Part shown: positions 56,638 through 64,000 of the stretch, in pieces
Layout: every line of letters begins with the position of its first letter
Position numbering within the stretch: position 1 is the first letter of the stretch
NCBI GenBank assembly: GCA_021613375.1
Contig: CM038704.1
Span: 7,748,591 to 7,812,590, forward strand
Direction of reading: 5' to 3'
Length of the DNA: 64,000 nt
From: Megaleporinus macrocephalus
Lineage: Eukaryota > Chordata > Actinopteri > Characiformes > Anostomidae
Program-made: the position numbers and the translations under genes
Notes under the pieces: generated by a model
Told to the model about the DNA's origin: nothing
The model's input: only the letters and a program-made list of their open reading frames with translations
Databases searched by the model: none

Positions 56638-59600
56638 ATCTCGCTGTCGCATTTGATCTTTTATGAAAAAAATTTAGCATGGAAATGCTCAAAAAAGAAA
56701 AATCTGGTTTCATTCACTTAAATTAAAAGTAAAGTAGGTTTTTGGCCTCTCCTGGCCATTGTGGAGATACTTGATTTTCTTTGGACAGCTGATACGGCAG
56801 AACTGAAAAGTCATTGTAAGAACAGCCACGGCGGTGTGGGGGCAGAACTCGCAGCAGGATGCTGCTGTGGTGCTTGTCCAGTTAGATCACACTGGGCTCA
56901 TTGGAAGGCGGGACTTAAATACACAGGAGCTTTAACAGTGTTTAGGTGAATAGGTGAATAGATACTGTACTATGAGGAAAATATTGTGTTTTGGGGAAAT
57001 TTCATTATTTAAATATTAGAGATGGAAGGATCGATCGGCTATGCATCAGTTTTTTAAAACAGTTACAAAAAAATGAAATCTGCGATCGGACGATATTTCT
57101 CCAATTTGGCCGTTCCCGAGAGCCGATCGACGGCGGTAAACAAATGAGCCTAATTTCTGTATTTCCAGCTAGTGTTCCATCCAGGAAGAGGAGCCCTCCA
57201 TGAACCCCCCTCCAGCCAGCTCCCTTCTGAACCACTAAGTGGAAATACACACTTTCATTTTCCACAGACTGACTAAAGCAGCGGCGAGAAAATATGTAAA
57301 ATGAATGTTTCATTGGGGAACCAAAGACATTTTACTTTACTAATCTGATACGACACTTCAGAGACACCACACAGCTGAATACAGTGAGTATCAGTAAACA
57401 GCAGAGCTAGAACACACAGCTAACACAAAACAAACAACCCAGAACACCATACAGACCAGATCTGACCCGTACAAACAGAACAGCAGCAACAATTCAATAT
57501 TCTACATTTAATAATTACAGATTTAGGTTAAAATAACAGAGTCTGTGTTTAATGACTGCTGTTTTTACTGCATGTATTTATTTAGTTTTTTTTAGTTTTA
57601 TATTTCAATGTAATGATTGCAGTATTTGGGATATTGGTGTGTTTACTTTGTTTATTTACTGATAATTTTGTTACAAATATTATACTGTTTAATATGAGCT
57701 CGTTTAAAATGGTAATAAACCAGTTTAGACCATGTTTCATGACTTGCTTGCGCTAATAACTACATGTAGCCCTGCCGTTGCATATAGCCCCGCCCGATAG
57801 CCAATACCGATCGCGCTGAAAGGTGATCAGTGATCGGAATCGGCTTTAAAAACGCTGATCGGTCCATCTCTAATAAATGTACAAAATACAATGTCCCCTT
57901 TAAAAATGTTTCCTTATTTATTTCTAAACACTTTCTAAACTTTTGGCAATGTGTTCTGTCAAATGAGTTATTATTTAAATTTATAGGATCAGGGTTTTAG
58001 GCAAAATGAGCCAAAGCTGCAGAAGAACCCAGTGTTATATGATGATGACATGCTGAGTTTAAGTTCGGGGAAGGTGAGTGGGTGTCGGACTGTCTTATAA
58101 TGTTTAAAATAAAAATAACCTTTAAAAATGAGCACTTGAGAGACGGCATTGAGGAGCGATGCGTTTGAATAACTGGATCTGAACAAGCTGAAATGATTTC
58201 TATATTTCAGGGAGTGACACAATTACAGAAGACTGGAAGAGGTTTTGTGGGGTTTATTTATAAAAGGAATGGATGGAGGTGTGATCATGAATGATAGATC
58301 GCCTTATCACTGCGAGCGTATGTTTTTTAATGAGGCTGGAGAAAGTAAATCTTCTTTCACCTTCATCTCATCTGTCTTCACTTTCTTTCTGCACCACAGA
58401 GATCACCCGGTGTTTCTGATCTTCATGCAGATTGCCATCATCTCCATCTTCAAGTCGTACCCCACTGTAGGAGACATAGCGCTCTATATGGCCTTCCTGC
58501 CTGCCTGGAGTCATCTTTACAGATGTGAGTAGAACTTTCAGAGAAGTACTGCGGTGCTGCTGACTGAGTACAAGTGAAAGCAGTTCAGCTGGATCAGTTA
58601 GCAGGAGCTCATCTTTATGGCTCCAGGTACTTTCTAGATTTCACCTGATGTTAATGATGAAAGCTTTGTTAACTAGTGATACACCGATCCAAAATGCTGG
58701 ACCAGATCATCACTGATACTGAGCTGAACAAGTTGGTTATCAGCAGGGCTGTGTATTGGCAAGAACCTGGCGATACAATGCGTATTGTGATGCACGATTC
58801 AATATATCGCGATTTATTGCGATACTGCAAGCAAGGTGATATATTGTGATTTTTAAAATCTTACTATTAAAAACAGACCACTATATGAACAGGTTTATCA
58901 ATGTTTACAATAGCAACTATATGCAATAGCAATATATGTTTACTATGGGTGTAAGAAAATATCAAATATGGATAAATTATGTTTTGTGATACTGTACCGA
59001 TTAGGGGTGGGCGATAAGGCTCTACAATAATATCACAATATTTCATGGTATTTTTGCGATAATGATACTCTTGGCAATATGACAAAACATTGAATTAAAA
59101 AAAAATATTTCAAGAATACACTACTGCAACAAAATGAAAATTAAATTTCATTATTGCATACGATATGATATGGCACAGCCATAACTGAGATATTAAAAAA
59201 TACCAGAATTTTCATCAGATTGTAACAGAAGTCAATGATCCAGAATGTCTCGATACTAAATAATACACTCCAAATATCTCCATATATCCAGTACTGAAGT
59301 AAAGTGAATGATACTGGAGATAAAATCTGTCTCTAGTAGATATAGAATGGAAAAATGAGAAAAGTGTGAATTTTCCTTTTGTGTAAAAACAGTAAAAGTA
59401 GTACCTGATGTGAAAATTAGGAAGGGGTGATATGGCAGGATATTTCAGCGTATAATATTGTTTAGGATATTCAAAAATGTTGCCGATATTATTGTGTATC
59501 GATATACAGATTCCTGGCAGACAGTGAATCATTGTGTGATGTGTTTAAACATCTGACCACTAGATGGCAGTGTTTTAATCCATTTTCAGCTCCACTCCAA

Positions 59601-60125
59601 CATTAACAAGTACCACAAGGGTGCAGTGCTATTGTAAGTGTTGGCGAACCTGTTCATATAGTGGTGTGTTTTAATAGTAGGATTTGAAACATCGCAATAA
59701 ATCACTTTGCTTGCAGTATCACAGTATATTGAATCGTGAGCGCTGTATCACAACAACATTTGTTACGTTACATTCATCAAATAAACTGCTTTAAAATTTG
59801 TAAAGGTAAATAGAGGTTTTGTTTTACGTTATTTCTTTTTTTTTTTTTTAAAAACCCCTTTGTTTTAGAGAGTAATACAAATAATTGAATTACTTGTTTG
59901 ATTGCTCGCTGGAGGCTTTTATGTGAGTTGGAGTGTTTCAAGTACCTTAAATTCCATGCTTGTTTTTCTTCTTTTTCTTCAGTCTTGAGGAACATCTTCC
60001 TGGTTTCATGTGTACTGTTGGCGTGTTCGACTCTGTTCCCTGTGCTCTGGCATTTGTGGATCTATGCTGGTAGTGCCAACTCAAACTTCTACTACGCCAT
60101 CACACTGCTCTTCAACGTCGGACAG
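37535..60125 (+). CDS. pigu: PIGU, GPI transamidase subunit U (exons 1-11; last exon outside)
   Basis: PIG-U (CDC91L1) is a multi-pass ER membrane subunit of GPI transamidase, with PIGK, GPAA1, PIGS and PIGT, which cuts the C-terminal signal of a precursor protein and attaches the GPI anchor. Eleven exons, all GT-AG with matching phases, give 398 codons without a stop: 37535-37664, 39147-39211, 41243-41302, 43021-43083, 44356-44465, 46753-46853, 49695-49792, 49891-50045, 51917-52060, 58400-58524, 59983-60125. Hallmarks: [17 protein letters not shown] start, [98 protein letters not shown]. Human PIG-U has 435 residues, so about 37 codons are missing at the end, one exon right of the window. 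The start has A at -3 and G at +4. Confidence 0.97.
38004..38048. repeat. (GGAT)n microsatellite
   Basis: Short GAAT and GGAT runs in PIGU intron 1. Confidence 0.93.
38222..38720 (+). mobile_element. MITE-like relic rich in CGATTC
   Basis: It begins TTAGGGCTGGCTATGGCCAC and continues with ATTCGATCCCGATTCACAAG. Near its right side TTTGAATCGAAAAATTGAT reads back as the reverse of the start region. It fits a decayed hAT-type MITE in PIGU intron 1. Edges unclear. Confidence 0.45.
39147..39211 (+). CDS. pigu: PIGU exon 2
   Basis: Residues 44-65, [20 protein letters not shown] then HE. Acceptor CTTACAG|, donor GAG|GTGAGT. Confidence 0.96.
39243..40040 (+). repeat. direct duplication inside PIGU intron 2
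   Basis: ATATAAGTTTCCTAACATATG, AACAGAACCAGGTTCTTATG and CCACACTTCATTCGAGTAAC at 39250-39356 recur at 39898-40035. A further segment, 39410-39850, recurs in intron 3 at 42040-42440 (GTGAGTATGAGAAGTAGGGC and CCAAAGTGATTCATTACTTT). These are dispersed or locally copied intronic segments. Confidence 0.8.
40127..40250 (+). repeat. source-like copy of a 124-bp intron segment
   Basis: ACCATCTACGGTAAGCCAAA through CCCACAAACAGTTATATATT. The same segment, about 98% identical, lies at 41353-41476 in intron 3. Confidence 0.9.
40310..40480 (+). mobile_element. family-A MITE, left end lost
   Basis: GATGAATGGACCAATAGAAA, CCATTGACTTACATTGAAAT, and a right end with TTTTTCTGTGGACGA. In PIGU intron 2. Confidence 0.75.
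40639..40683. repeat. (AAT)n microsatellite
   Basis: About 14 AAT units in PIGU intron 2. Confidence 0.96.
41243..41302 (+). CDS. pigu: PIGU exon 3
   Basis: Residues 66-85 ([20 protein letters not shown]), a membrane segment. Its last 23 bp and donor are repeated at 41479-41505. Confidence 0.96.
41353..41551 (+). repeat. inserted intron-2 segment with duplicated exon-3 tail
   Basis: 41353-41476 copies 40127-40250. 41479-41551 copies 41280-41352, that is the last 23 bp of exon 3, its donor and 50 bp of intron. The offset is 199 bp. The copied tail keeps a perfect ATG|GTGAGT donor and follows an ATTATGCAG acceptor-like sequence. Confidence 0.9.
43021..43083 (+). CDS. pigu: PIGU exon 4
   Basis: Residues 86-106, [20 protein letters not shown] then V. 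Acceptor CTCTCCAG|, donor GTG|GTGAGT. Confidence 0.96.
43785..44030 (-). mobile_element. family-A MITE pair, head to head
   Basis: Left half 43785-43900 in plus orientation (ATGCTTCAGAATAACTTGGG, TTTTATTGGACAGCGA). Right half 43915-44030 reversed (GTCAATGAAACCAGATTTCT, GCATTTCTATTGGTTCATTC). In PIGU intron 4. Confidence 0.7.
44356..44465 (+). CDS. pigu: PIGU exon 5
   Basis: Residues 107-142 and part of 143: a charged loop ([20 protein letters not shown]) leading to HYIPLKVAM. Donor TT|GTGAGT. Confidence 0.96.
45104..46268 (-). mobile_element. Tc1-type transposon copy B, both ends intact
   Basis: It starts CACTATATTGCCAAAAGTAT and ends ATACTTTTGGCAGTATAGTG, nearly perfect inverted ends, with TA on each side (45102-45103, 46269-46270). 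1165 bp, transposase direction minus, in PIGU intron 5. The N-terminal DNA-binding part lies at about 45730-46140 and the DDE part at about 45240-45660. Frameshifts and small deletions break the frame, for example between 45640 and 45730, so it is a pseudogene. It is the best-preserved copy here. Confidence 0.92.
46753..46853 (+). CDS. pigu: PIGU exon 6
   Basis: It completes Phe143 and gives residues 144-176, the conserved [17 protein letters not shown] block and following membrane segment. Acceptor TTTTTCCAG|, donor AAAG|GTGAGC. Confidence 0.96.
47444..48490 (-). mobile_element. dispersed element, copy Y (no array expansion)
   Basis: Reverse-oriented relative of 13967-17788. At the point where copy X has its 3.3-kb array, Y has only about two degenerate 17-mer units (48181-48215). 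It is interrupted by a family-B MITE at 47649-47893. In PIGU intron 6. A T-run lies at 48141-48167. Confidence 0.75.
47649..47893 (-). mobile_element. family-B MITE nested in element Y
   Basis: It starts TAGGGGTGGGCGATATG and ends ATACGATATGACACACCACTA. The flanking 8-bp duplication is CTGTTGAC (47641-47648) and CTGTTGAA (47894-47901), as expected of hAT elements. 245 bp, internally shortened compared with 28735. Confidence 0.85.
48505..49290 (-). mobile_element. family-A MITE split by another MITE
   Basis: Left part 48505-48593 (TATCGTCGCTGTCCAATGAA) and right part 49215-49290 (CTATTGGTCCATTCATCATG) are the two halves of one element in the reverse orientation, separated by 48594-49214. Confidence 0.8.
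48594..49214 (+). mobile_element. hAT-like MITE inserted in a family-A MITE
   Basis: Ends TAGGGCTGGGCGATAAA and ATATCGTCCAGCCCTA are inverted repeats. The target duplication is CTTTTAAT (48586-48593) and CTTTCAAT (49215-49222). It contains two (TA)n tracts (48876-48946 and 48978-49034). 621 bp, no coding capacity. Confidence 0.88.
49385..49560 (+). pseudogene. Tc1 transposase 3' fragment
   Basis: CCAGTACCTTTGGGATGAGCT and the following sequence resemble the region after the last catalytic acid in Tc1 transposases. Degenerate and short. In PIGU intron 6, about 130 bp before exon 7. Confidence 0.45.
49695..49792 (+). CDS. pigu: PIGU exon 7
   Basis: Codons 177-209, [20 protein letters not shown] and on to LLFLLQ. 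The intron after it is only 98 bp, the shortest in the gene. Confidence 0.96.
49891..50045 (+). CDS. pigu: PIGU exon 8
   Basis: Residues 210-260 and two bases of codon 261: RLYIPV, then a divergent loop, then the conserved [12 protein letters not shown] segment. Donor TTCAT|GTATGT. Confidence 0.96.
50350..50522 (+). repeat. 43-bp tandem repeat, about 4 units
   Basis: Unit with AGTGGGTGGATGATATGAGA then AGGTGGTCTGAGGTTAATAAC. In PIGU intron 8. Confidence 0.92.
51647..51866 (+). mobile_element. family-A MITE, full length, next to PIGU exon 9
   Basis: Left end ATATCGTTGCCGTCCAATGA, right end TTTCTTTGAACAGCGACGATAT, inverted. About 220 bp. It stops about 50 bp before the exon 9 acceptor, so it lies beside the likely branch-point zone. 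Confidence 0.85.
51917..52060 (+). CDS. pigu: PIGU exon 9
   Basis: It completes Ile261 and gives [20 protein letters not shown] through [14 protein letters not shown], the most conserved part. A family-A MITE ends about 50 bp before its acceptor. Confidence 0.96.
52350..54315 (+). repeat. dispersed repeat D, copy split by a MITE
   Basis: Second copy of the repeat at 34925-36086, in PIGU intron 9, interrupted at 52657-53460. Confidence 0.8.
52657..53460 (+). mobile_element. family-E MITE (TAGAGATGG ends), 804 bp
   Basis: Ends TAGAGATGGACCGATCATC and CGATCGATCCTTCCATCTCTA are inverted. The duplication is AAAACAAC (52649-52656) and CAAACAAC (53461-53468), and the repeat D copy at 35.2 kb lacks the insert. 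A related copy lies at 57017-57872, and fragments near 41560-41900 and 63478. The 8-bp duplication suggests a hAT. Confidence 0.88.
55214..55280. repeat. (TA)n microsatellite
   Basis: Pure TA tract directly left of a Tc1-type element. Confidence 0.96.
55281..56543 (+). mobile_element. Tc1-type transposon, second family, decayed
   Basis: Left end GGCCCAGAAAAATTGGGCAA and right end CCAAATATTTCTGGGCCTAA are inverted. The catalytic part at about 55830-56150 still reads [25 protein letters not shown] and then, after a stop, [16 protein letters not shown], the Tc1 DDE region. The N-terminal domain is mostly deleted and stops interrupt the frame. It lies in PIGU intron 9 between two long (TA)n tracts, consistent with insertion into TA. 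Confidence 0.85.
56554..56635. repeat. (TA)n microsatellite
   Basis: Pure TA tract directly right of the same element. Confidence 0.96.
56680..56795 (+). mobile_element. family-A MITE, right half
   Basis: Has ATTAAAAGTAAAGTAGGTTT, GGCCATTGTGGAGATACTTG and a right end TTTTCTTTGGACAGCTGA. The left half is missing. Confidence 0.75.
57017..57872 (-). mobile_element. family-E MITE, second copy
   Basis: Ends TAGAGATGGAAGGATCGATC and CTGATCGGTCCATCTCTA. The flanks TTAAATAT and ATAAATGT are a worn 8-bp duplication. It reads inverted relative to 52657 and is 856 bp. In PIGU intron 9. Confidence 0.82.
58400..58524 (+). CDS. pigu: PIGU exon 10
   Basis: It completes Gln309 and gives [32 protein letters not shown] and on to HLYR. 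The intron before it is 6.3 kb, the longest inside the window. Confidence 0.96.
58747..59760. mobile_element. inverted family-C arms around a family-B MITE
   Basis: 58747-58930 (GGGCTGTGTATTGGCAAGAA) and 59555-59760 are opposed family-C arms, with a family-B copy (TAGGGGTGGGCGATAAGG, from about 58998 to 59510) between. The right arm carries CCACTAGATGGCAGTG at 59557-59572, a CTCF-core match. In PIGU intron 10. Confidence 0.7.
59983..60125 (+). CDS. pigu: PIGU exon 11 (last in window)
   Basis: It completes Phe351 and gives [20 protein letters not shown] and [19 protein letters not shown], ending NVGQ at codon 398. Donor CAG|GTGGGC. The expected last exon was not found between here and 64000. 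Confidence 0.96.
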
Positions 60126-60235
60126 GTGGGCACCAGCTTTCCTGCACTGTTTTTCTATAATTAGCGAAACAGATTAATAAAGTATATTGATAGACATTGA
60201 AAAGGTAAAGAATGGCTTGAGGACTAAGCTGCTAT

Positions 60236-61361
60236 ATGCTGGGTGGTGGAGCGCTGATGTGGAGTGAGGATGGTGGCGTGTTAGTGTGGAGTGAGGATTT
60301 TAGAGACCTTGTGTGGGGTGAGGATGGTGGAGCGCTGGTGTGGAGTGAGGATGGTGGAGCGCTGGTGTGGAGTGAGGATGGTGGAACGCTGGTGTGGAGT
60401 GAGGATGGTGGAGCGCTGGTGTGGAGTGAGGATGGTGGAGCGCTGGTGTGGAGTAAGGATGGTGGAGCGCTGGTGTGGAGTGAGGATGGTGGAGCGCTGG
60501 TGTGGAGTGAGGATTTTAGAGACCTTGTGTGGGGTGAGGATGGTGGAGCGCTGGTGTGGAGTGAGGATGGTGGAGCGCTGGTGTGGAGTGAGGATGGTGG
60601 AACGCTGGTGTGGAGTGAGGATGGTGGAGCGCTGGTGTGGAGTGAGGATGGTGGAGCGCTGGTGTGGAGTAAGGATGGTGGAGCGCTGGTGTGGAGTGAG
60701 GATGGTGGAGCGCTGGTGTGGAGTGAGGATGGTGGAACGCTGGTGTGGAGTGAGGATGGTGGAGCGCTGGTGTGAAGTGAGGATGGTGGAGCGCTGGTGT
60801 GGAGTGAGGATGTTAGAGACCTTGTGTGGAGTGAGGATGGTGGAGCGCTGGTGTGGAGTGAGGATGGTGGAACGCTGGTGTGGAGTGAGGATGGTGGAGC
60901 GCTGGTGTGGAGTGAGGATGGTGGAACACTGGTGTGGAGTGAGGATGGTGGAGCGCTGGTGTGAAGTGAGGATGGTGGAGCGCTGGTGTGGAGTAAGGAT
61001 GGTGGAGCGCTGGTGTGGAGTGAGGATGTTAGAGACCTTGTGTGGAGTGAGGATGGTGGAGCGCTGGTGTGGAGTGAGGATGGTGGAGCGCTGGTGTGAA
61101 GTGAGGATGGTGGAGCGCTGGTGTGGAGTGAGGATGTTAGAGACCTTGTGTGAAGTGAGGATGGTGGAGCGCTGGTGTGGAGTGAGGATGGTTGAGCGTT
61201 AGTGTAGAGTGAGAATGTTAGAGACCTTGTGTGGAGTGAGGATGGTGGAGCGCTGGCATGGATTGAGGATGGTGGAGCGTTGGCGTGGAGTGAGGATGGT
61301 GGAGTGCTGGCGTGGAGTGAGGATGGTGGAGTGCTCGTGTGGAGTGAGGATGGTGAAGGAA
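60236..61361. repeat. 27-bp minisatellite, about 41 units, derived from Tc1
   Basis: Unit GGTGGAGCGCTGGTGTGGAG followed by TGAGGAT, with a spaced variant containing TTAGAGACCTTGTGTGG. It joins directly to a truncated Tc1 copy, and the unit aligns with that part of Tc1 next to the junction. As 27 is a multiple of 3 it leaves long false frames on both strands (397 codons on the minus strand). In PIGU intron 11. Confidence 0.93.
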
Positions 61362-62121
61362 ACCCACTCTTTTCACAAAGTTGGGAGCATGAAATTGTCC
61401 AGAATATCTTGGTCTGCTGAAGCATTAAGAGTTCCTTTCAAGAGTCCGAGCCCACCTCTTAAAAAAAACAACCCCACTTCATGATCCCCCCTCCACCAAA
61501 CTTTACACTCGGCACAATGCAGTCAGGAAAGTAGCGTTCTAACCCAAACTCATCCTTCGATTGCCACATGGAGAAGCATGATTGGTCACTCCAGAGTACA
61601 CGTCTCCACTGCTCTAGAGTCCAGTGTTGGCGTGCTTTACACCACTGCATCTGACGCTCTGCATTGTTCTTGGTGATGTAAGGCTTGAATGCAGCTGCTC
61701 GGCCATGAAACCCATTCCATGAAGCTCTCTACTCTCTGTTCTTGAGCTGATCTGAAGGCCACATGAAGTTTGGAGGTCTGTAGAGATTGACTCTGTAGAA
61801 AGTTGGTGACCTCTGCGCATCCGCTGACCCGCTCTGTCATTGTACGTGGCTACCACTTGGCGTCGTTCTCAATCACTTCCACTGTTGTAACACCACTGAC
61901 AGTCCACTGTGGAATATTTAGTAGTGAGGAAACTTCATGACTGGACTTGTTGCATAGGTGGCGTCCTATCACGGTACCACGCTGGAGTTCACTGAGCTCC
62001 TGAGAGAGACCCACTCTTTCACTAATGTGTGTAGAAGCAGTCTGGGTGCTGGTTTTGTGCACCTGTGGCCATGGAAGTGACTGGAACACCTGGCTGAGGG
62101 AATACCTTTAGGCAATTATAT
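61362..62121 (-). mobile_element. Tc1-type transposon copy C, truncated by the 27-mer array
   Basis: CACAAAGTTGGGAGCATGAA through GCAGTCTGGGTGCTGG matches copy B. The 5' end (right side) is near 62121, with a worn TTAGGCAATTATATG. The 3' part, which would lie left of 61362, is replaced by the array. Frameshifts are present, so it is a pseudogene. In PIGU intron 11. Confidence 0.88.
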
Positions 62122-63744
62122 GGAAATATGATTTTTGGTCTTATTACCATATTGAACTACACTACTTCACTTTTTTAGCCTGTTCCAGTTTAACAGACAT
62201 AGTGATATAAATTGTGTATGGTGAAAACGTTCATATTATTGTGATACATTGTTGCTGTTTCGCTCGTTCTTCTATTAAACACCCAAAATTCAGATCTTAT
62301 TGTATCTTATTTTTCTTCCTCTGTTACTCTACAGCTCTCGAGCACTGCTTTTGTTTTGTTTTTTCAGCTCAGAAGTCTGCGTGACCTAAATCACGTCTCG
62401 CACCTATTCATAGTGAGATGTTTAGTTTACTTTCTCCACAGGATGTCACTTACAGTGTTTCCCGATGTGGAGCAGATATAATACTCACGTGTACACAAAC
62501 GAGACAAACGAGCAGCAAACCAAAAATGAAAGCGTTTCTCACACTTCAGTAGGAAATTGTTTATATACCCCCTAACATGTCAGGCTGGTCTGGGCTGGTT
62601 TAGATGCTGGTTTGGATGCTGTTGGGTTGAGGTGTGATGGAAAAACAGTGACGTCTGAGCTGCGGTTTATTATTTAGTAGCTTGTATTGGTTTCCCACCA
62701 ACAGAGAGTTCTTGTCGAGTTCATGGCTTGACTTTTTCCTCCGTGGCACGTGTCGGCTGCACGAGACCTTGTTAGGTTACAGTTGAGCCCCAGGGACTAA
62801 GAGGAGTCGCGGCAGGTATGTCTGGTGTAGTTATAACACCTGAGATTGCTGTTTAATATTGCATCACTGTGTTAACAAGTGACTTTCAGAGAACCGAGTG
62901 TAGCCACAGCAGTGTTTCACCTTTAATTAGCCCCTAGAAGTCATACGTTTTACTTTAATTTAGTTTTTCTGTTCTGTTTAATTACGTGTTCAATAAAATT
63001 GTCAGATGCACAACTTCAAGTTCACCCTCTTCTGTTTGTTTTGCTGCCCAGTAGTAATGAAATTTTGTGAAAATGTGAAAAATCAGATTGCATGCACAAC
63101 AATAACTGAAATTATTCTAATTGAAATCATTACGCTGCTTTAAACACTCATTCAAATCAGAGTCTAGAGCTTGTAGACCTGTTGCTCTCAAATCAGTCCT
63201 CAGAGACCCGAGCCAACCCACAGCTCTGAAAACTCAATGCCAGTGAAAGAGAATTAAACAGGCTAAGATATGGTGGGCATGTAAAGCTCGACTTGATTAC
63301 TTAAAATTCAACAACATTGAGTTTTTTCCCCACCACGTCAGAAGTCGAGCTCCAGCTCCAGCTCGATATCAACATTGAAATATTGTCACATCCTCAGAAA
63401 GCACAACCCTCTCTAAGCTTTGACTGAACATTCTATCAGTTATCATATTCACCTACTCGGGAAATGGGTCCGAAGTAGAGATCAACTGATATATGTGGCC
63501 GATATTTGCCATTTTTGAATATATCTGCATCGGCCAATATCAGTGTTTCGCACACCGATTTAAAGTCAGGCACGTCCGCAGGCGCCGTGAAACGTGCTGC
63601 TGCCGCATGTGAAGGACCCCAGCACTAACCTTTAGAACTGTTTGGCGAAAATTAATAATTTATAGCAAACAGTGAGGTTTTTAATGAGGCGGTTACGTGT
63701 TAATGTTACGTGTTTCTAGTTCTCAGTCGTAGACGTGAACCAGA
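62122..63744. other. PIGU intron 11 continued, no exon found
   Basis: Mostly non-repetitive AT-rich DNA. I searched for the expected last PIGU exon (an ILLISDYFYAFLRRE-like start) and did not see it. A family-E MITE fragment (GTAGAGATCAACTGATATAT) lies at about 63475-63575. Confidence 0.45.
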
Positions 63745-64000
63745 GGGGATGTTTTACTGCTTAGCTCCTGGGCTAAAGCTAACTGCTCTAGTGTAATACA
63801 CACATTAGCTCCGGGGCTAAAGCTAACTGCTCTAGTGTAATACACACATTAGCTCCGGGGCTAAAGCTAACTGTTCTAGTGTAATACACACATTAGCTCT
63901 GGGGCTCAAGCTAACTGCTCTAGTGTAATACACACATTAGCTCCGGGGCTAAAGCTAACTGCTCTAGTGTAATACACACATTAGCTCCGGGGCTAAAGCT
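63745..64000. repeat. 44-bp tandem repeat running off the right edge
   Basis: About 5.7 units of AGCTCCGGGGCTAAAGCTAA, CTGCTCTAGTG, TAATACACACATT. The array continues beyond the window. Confidence 0.93.

Noticed and set aside
60232..61425. 397-codon minus-strand frame (SSLHTSAPP repeats) and 303-codon plus-strand frame
   Set aside because: Products of the 27-bp array inside PIGU intron 11. Both strands are open for the same reason.
62122..64000. Last PIGU exon
   Set aside because: No sequence encoding the expected C-terminal start after an acceptor was seen; it probably lies right of the window.

Overview
The window is nuclear DNA from a ray-finned fish. Evidence: spliced vertebrate-type genes with GT-AG introns, several decayed Tc1-type transposons of the sort common in teleosts, many short hAT-like MITEs with 8-bp target duplications, and an unusual load of microsatellites and minisatellites. 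An otophysan fish (characin or catfish type) is my guess from repeat style only. Nothing looks prokaryotic or plasmid-borne, and there is no CRISPR array.

Two genes can be supported. (1) A minus-strand gene in three coding exons (32204-31940, 30219-30144, 27031-26737) encodes a complete 211-residue protein with an N-terminal trihelix Myb/SANT-like DNA-binding domain, an acidic middle and a C-terminal coiled coil. (2) PIGU, a subunit of the ER GPI transamidase, runs on the plus strand from the ATG at 37535. Eleven exons give 398 codons in one unbroken frame. The last exon, about 37 codons by family length, is not in the window. The genes are divergent, about 5.3 kb apart start to start. PIGU has a CpG-rich promoter with a ZNF143-type motif, and a near-perfect 85-bp palindrome lies about 220 bp upstream of its ATG.

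Layout: 1-26.5 kb has no recognisable gene. It holds tandem arrays (29-mer at 1.2-2.4 kb, 40-mer at 4.0-6.4 kb, a variable array that reverses strand at 7.65 kb, about 73-mer at 11.2-11.9 kb, 17-mer at 14.2-17.6 kb, 50-mer at 20.6 kb, 46-mer at 22.6-23.85 kb) and transposon relics. 26.7-32.2 kb is the Myb/SANT gene, whose first intron is mostly a 30-mer array. 32.2-37.4 kb is intergenic with MITEs and a 1.2-kb repeat. 37.5-60.1 kb is PIGU, whose introns are full of Tc1 copies, nested MITEs and (TA)n tracts. 60.2-62.1 kb is a 27-mer array joined to a truncated Tc1, and a 44-mer array runs off the right edge.

The most interesting pattern is that several minisatellites appear to have been born inside transposons. 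The 17-mer array sits inside a repeat whose second copy at 47.4-48.5 kb has only about two units at the same place. The 27-mer unit aligns with the Tc1 transposase segment around a catalytic aspartate. The 46-mer array lies between the inverted ends of a third element. Tandem arrays make up roughly a fifth of the window. I saw no evidence of a new multi-gene system.
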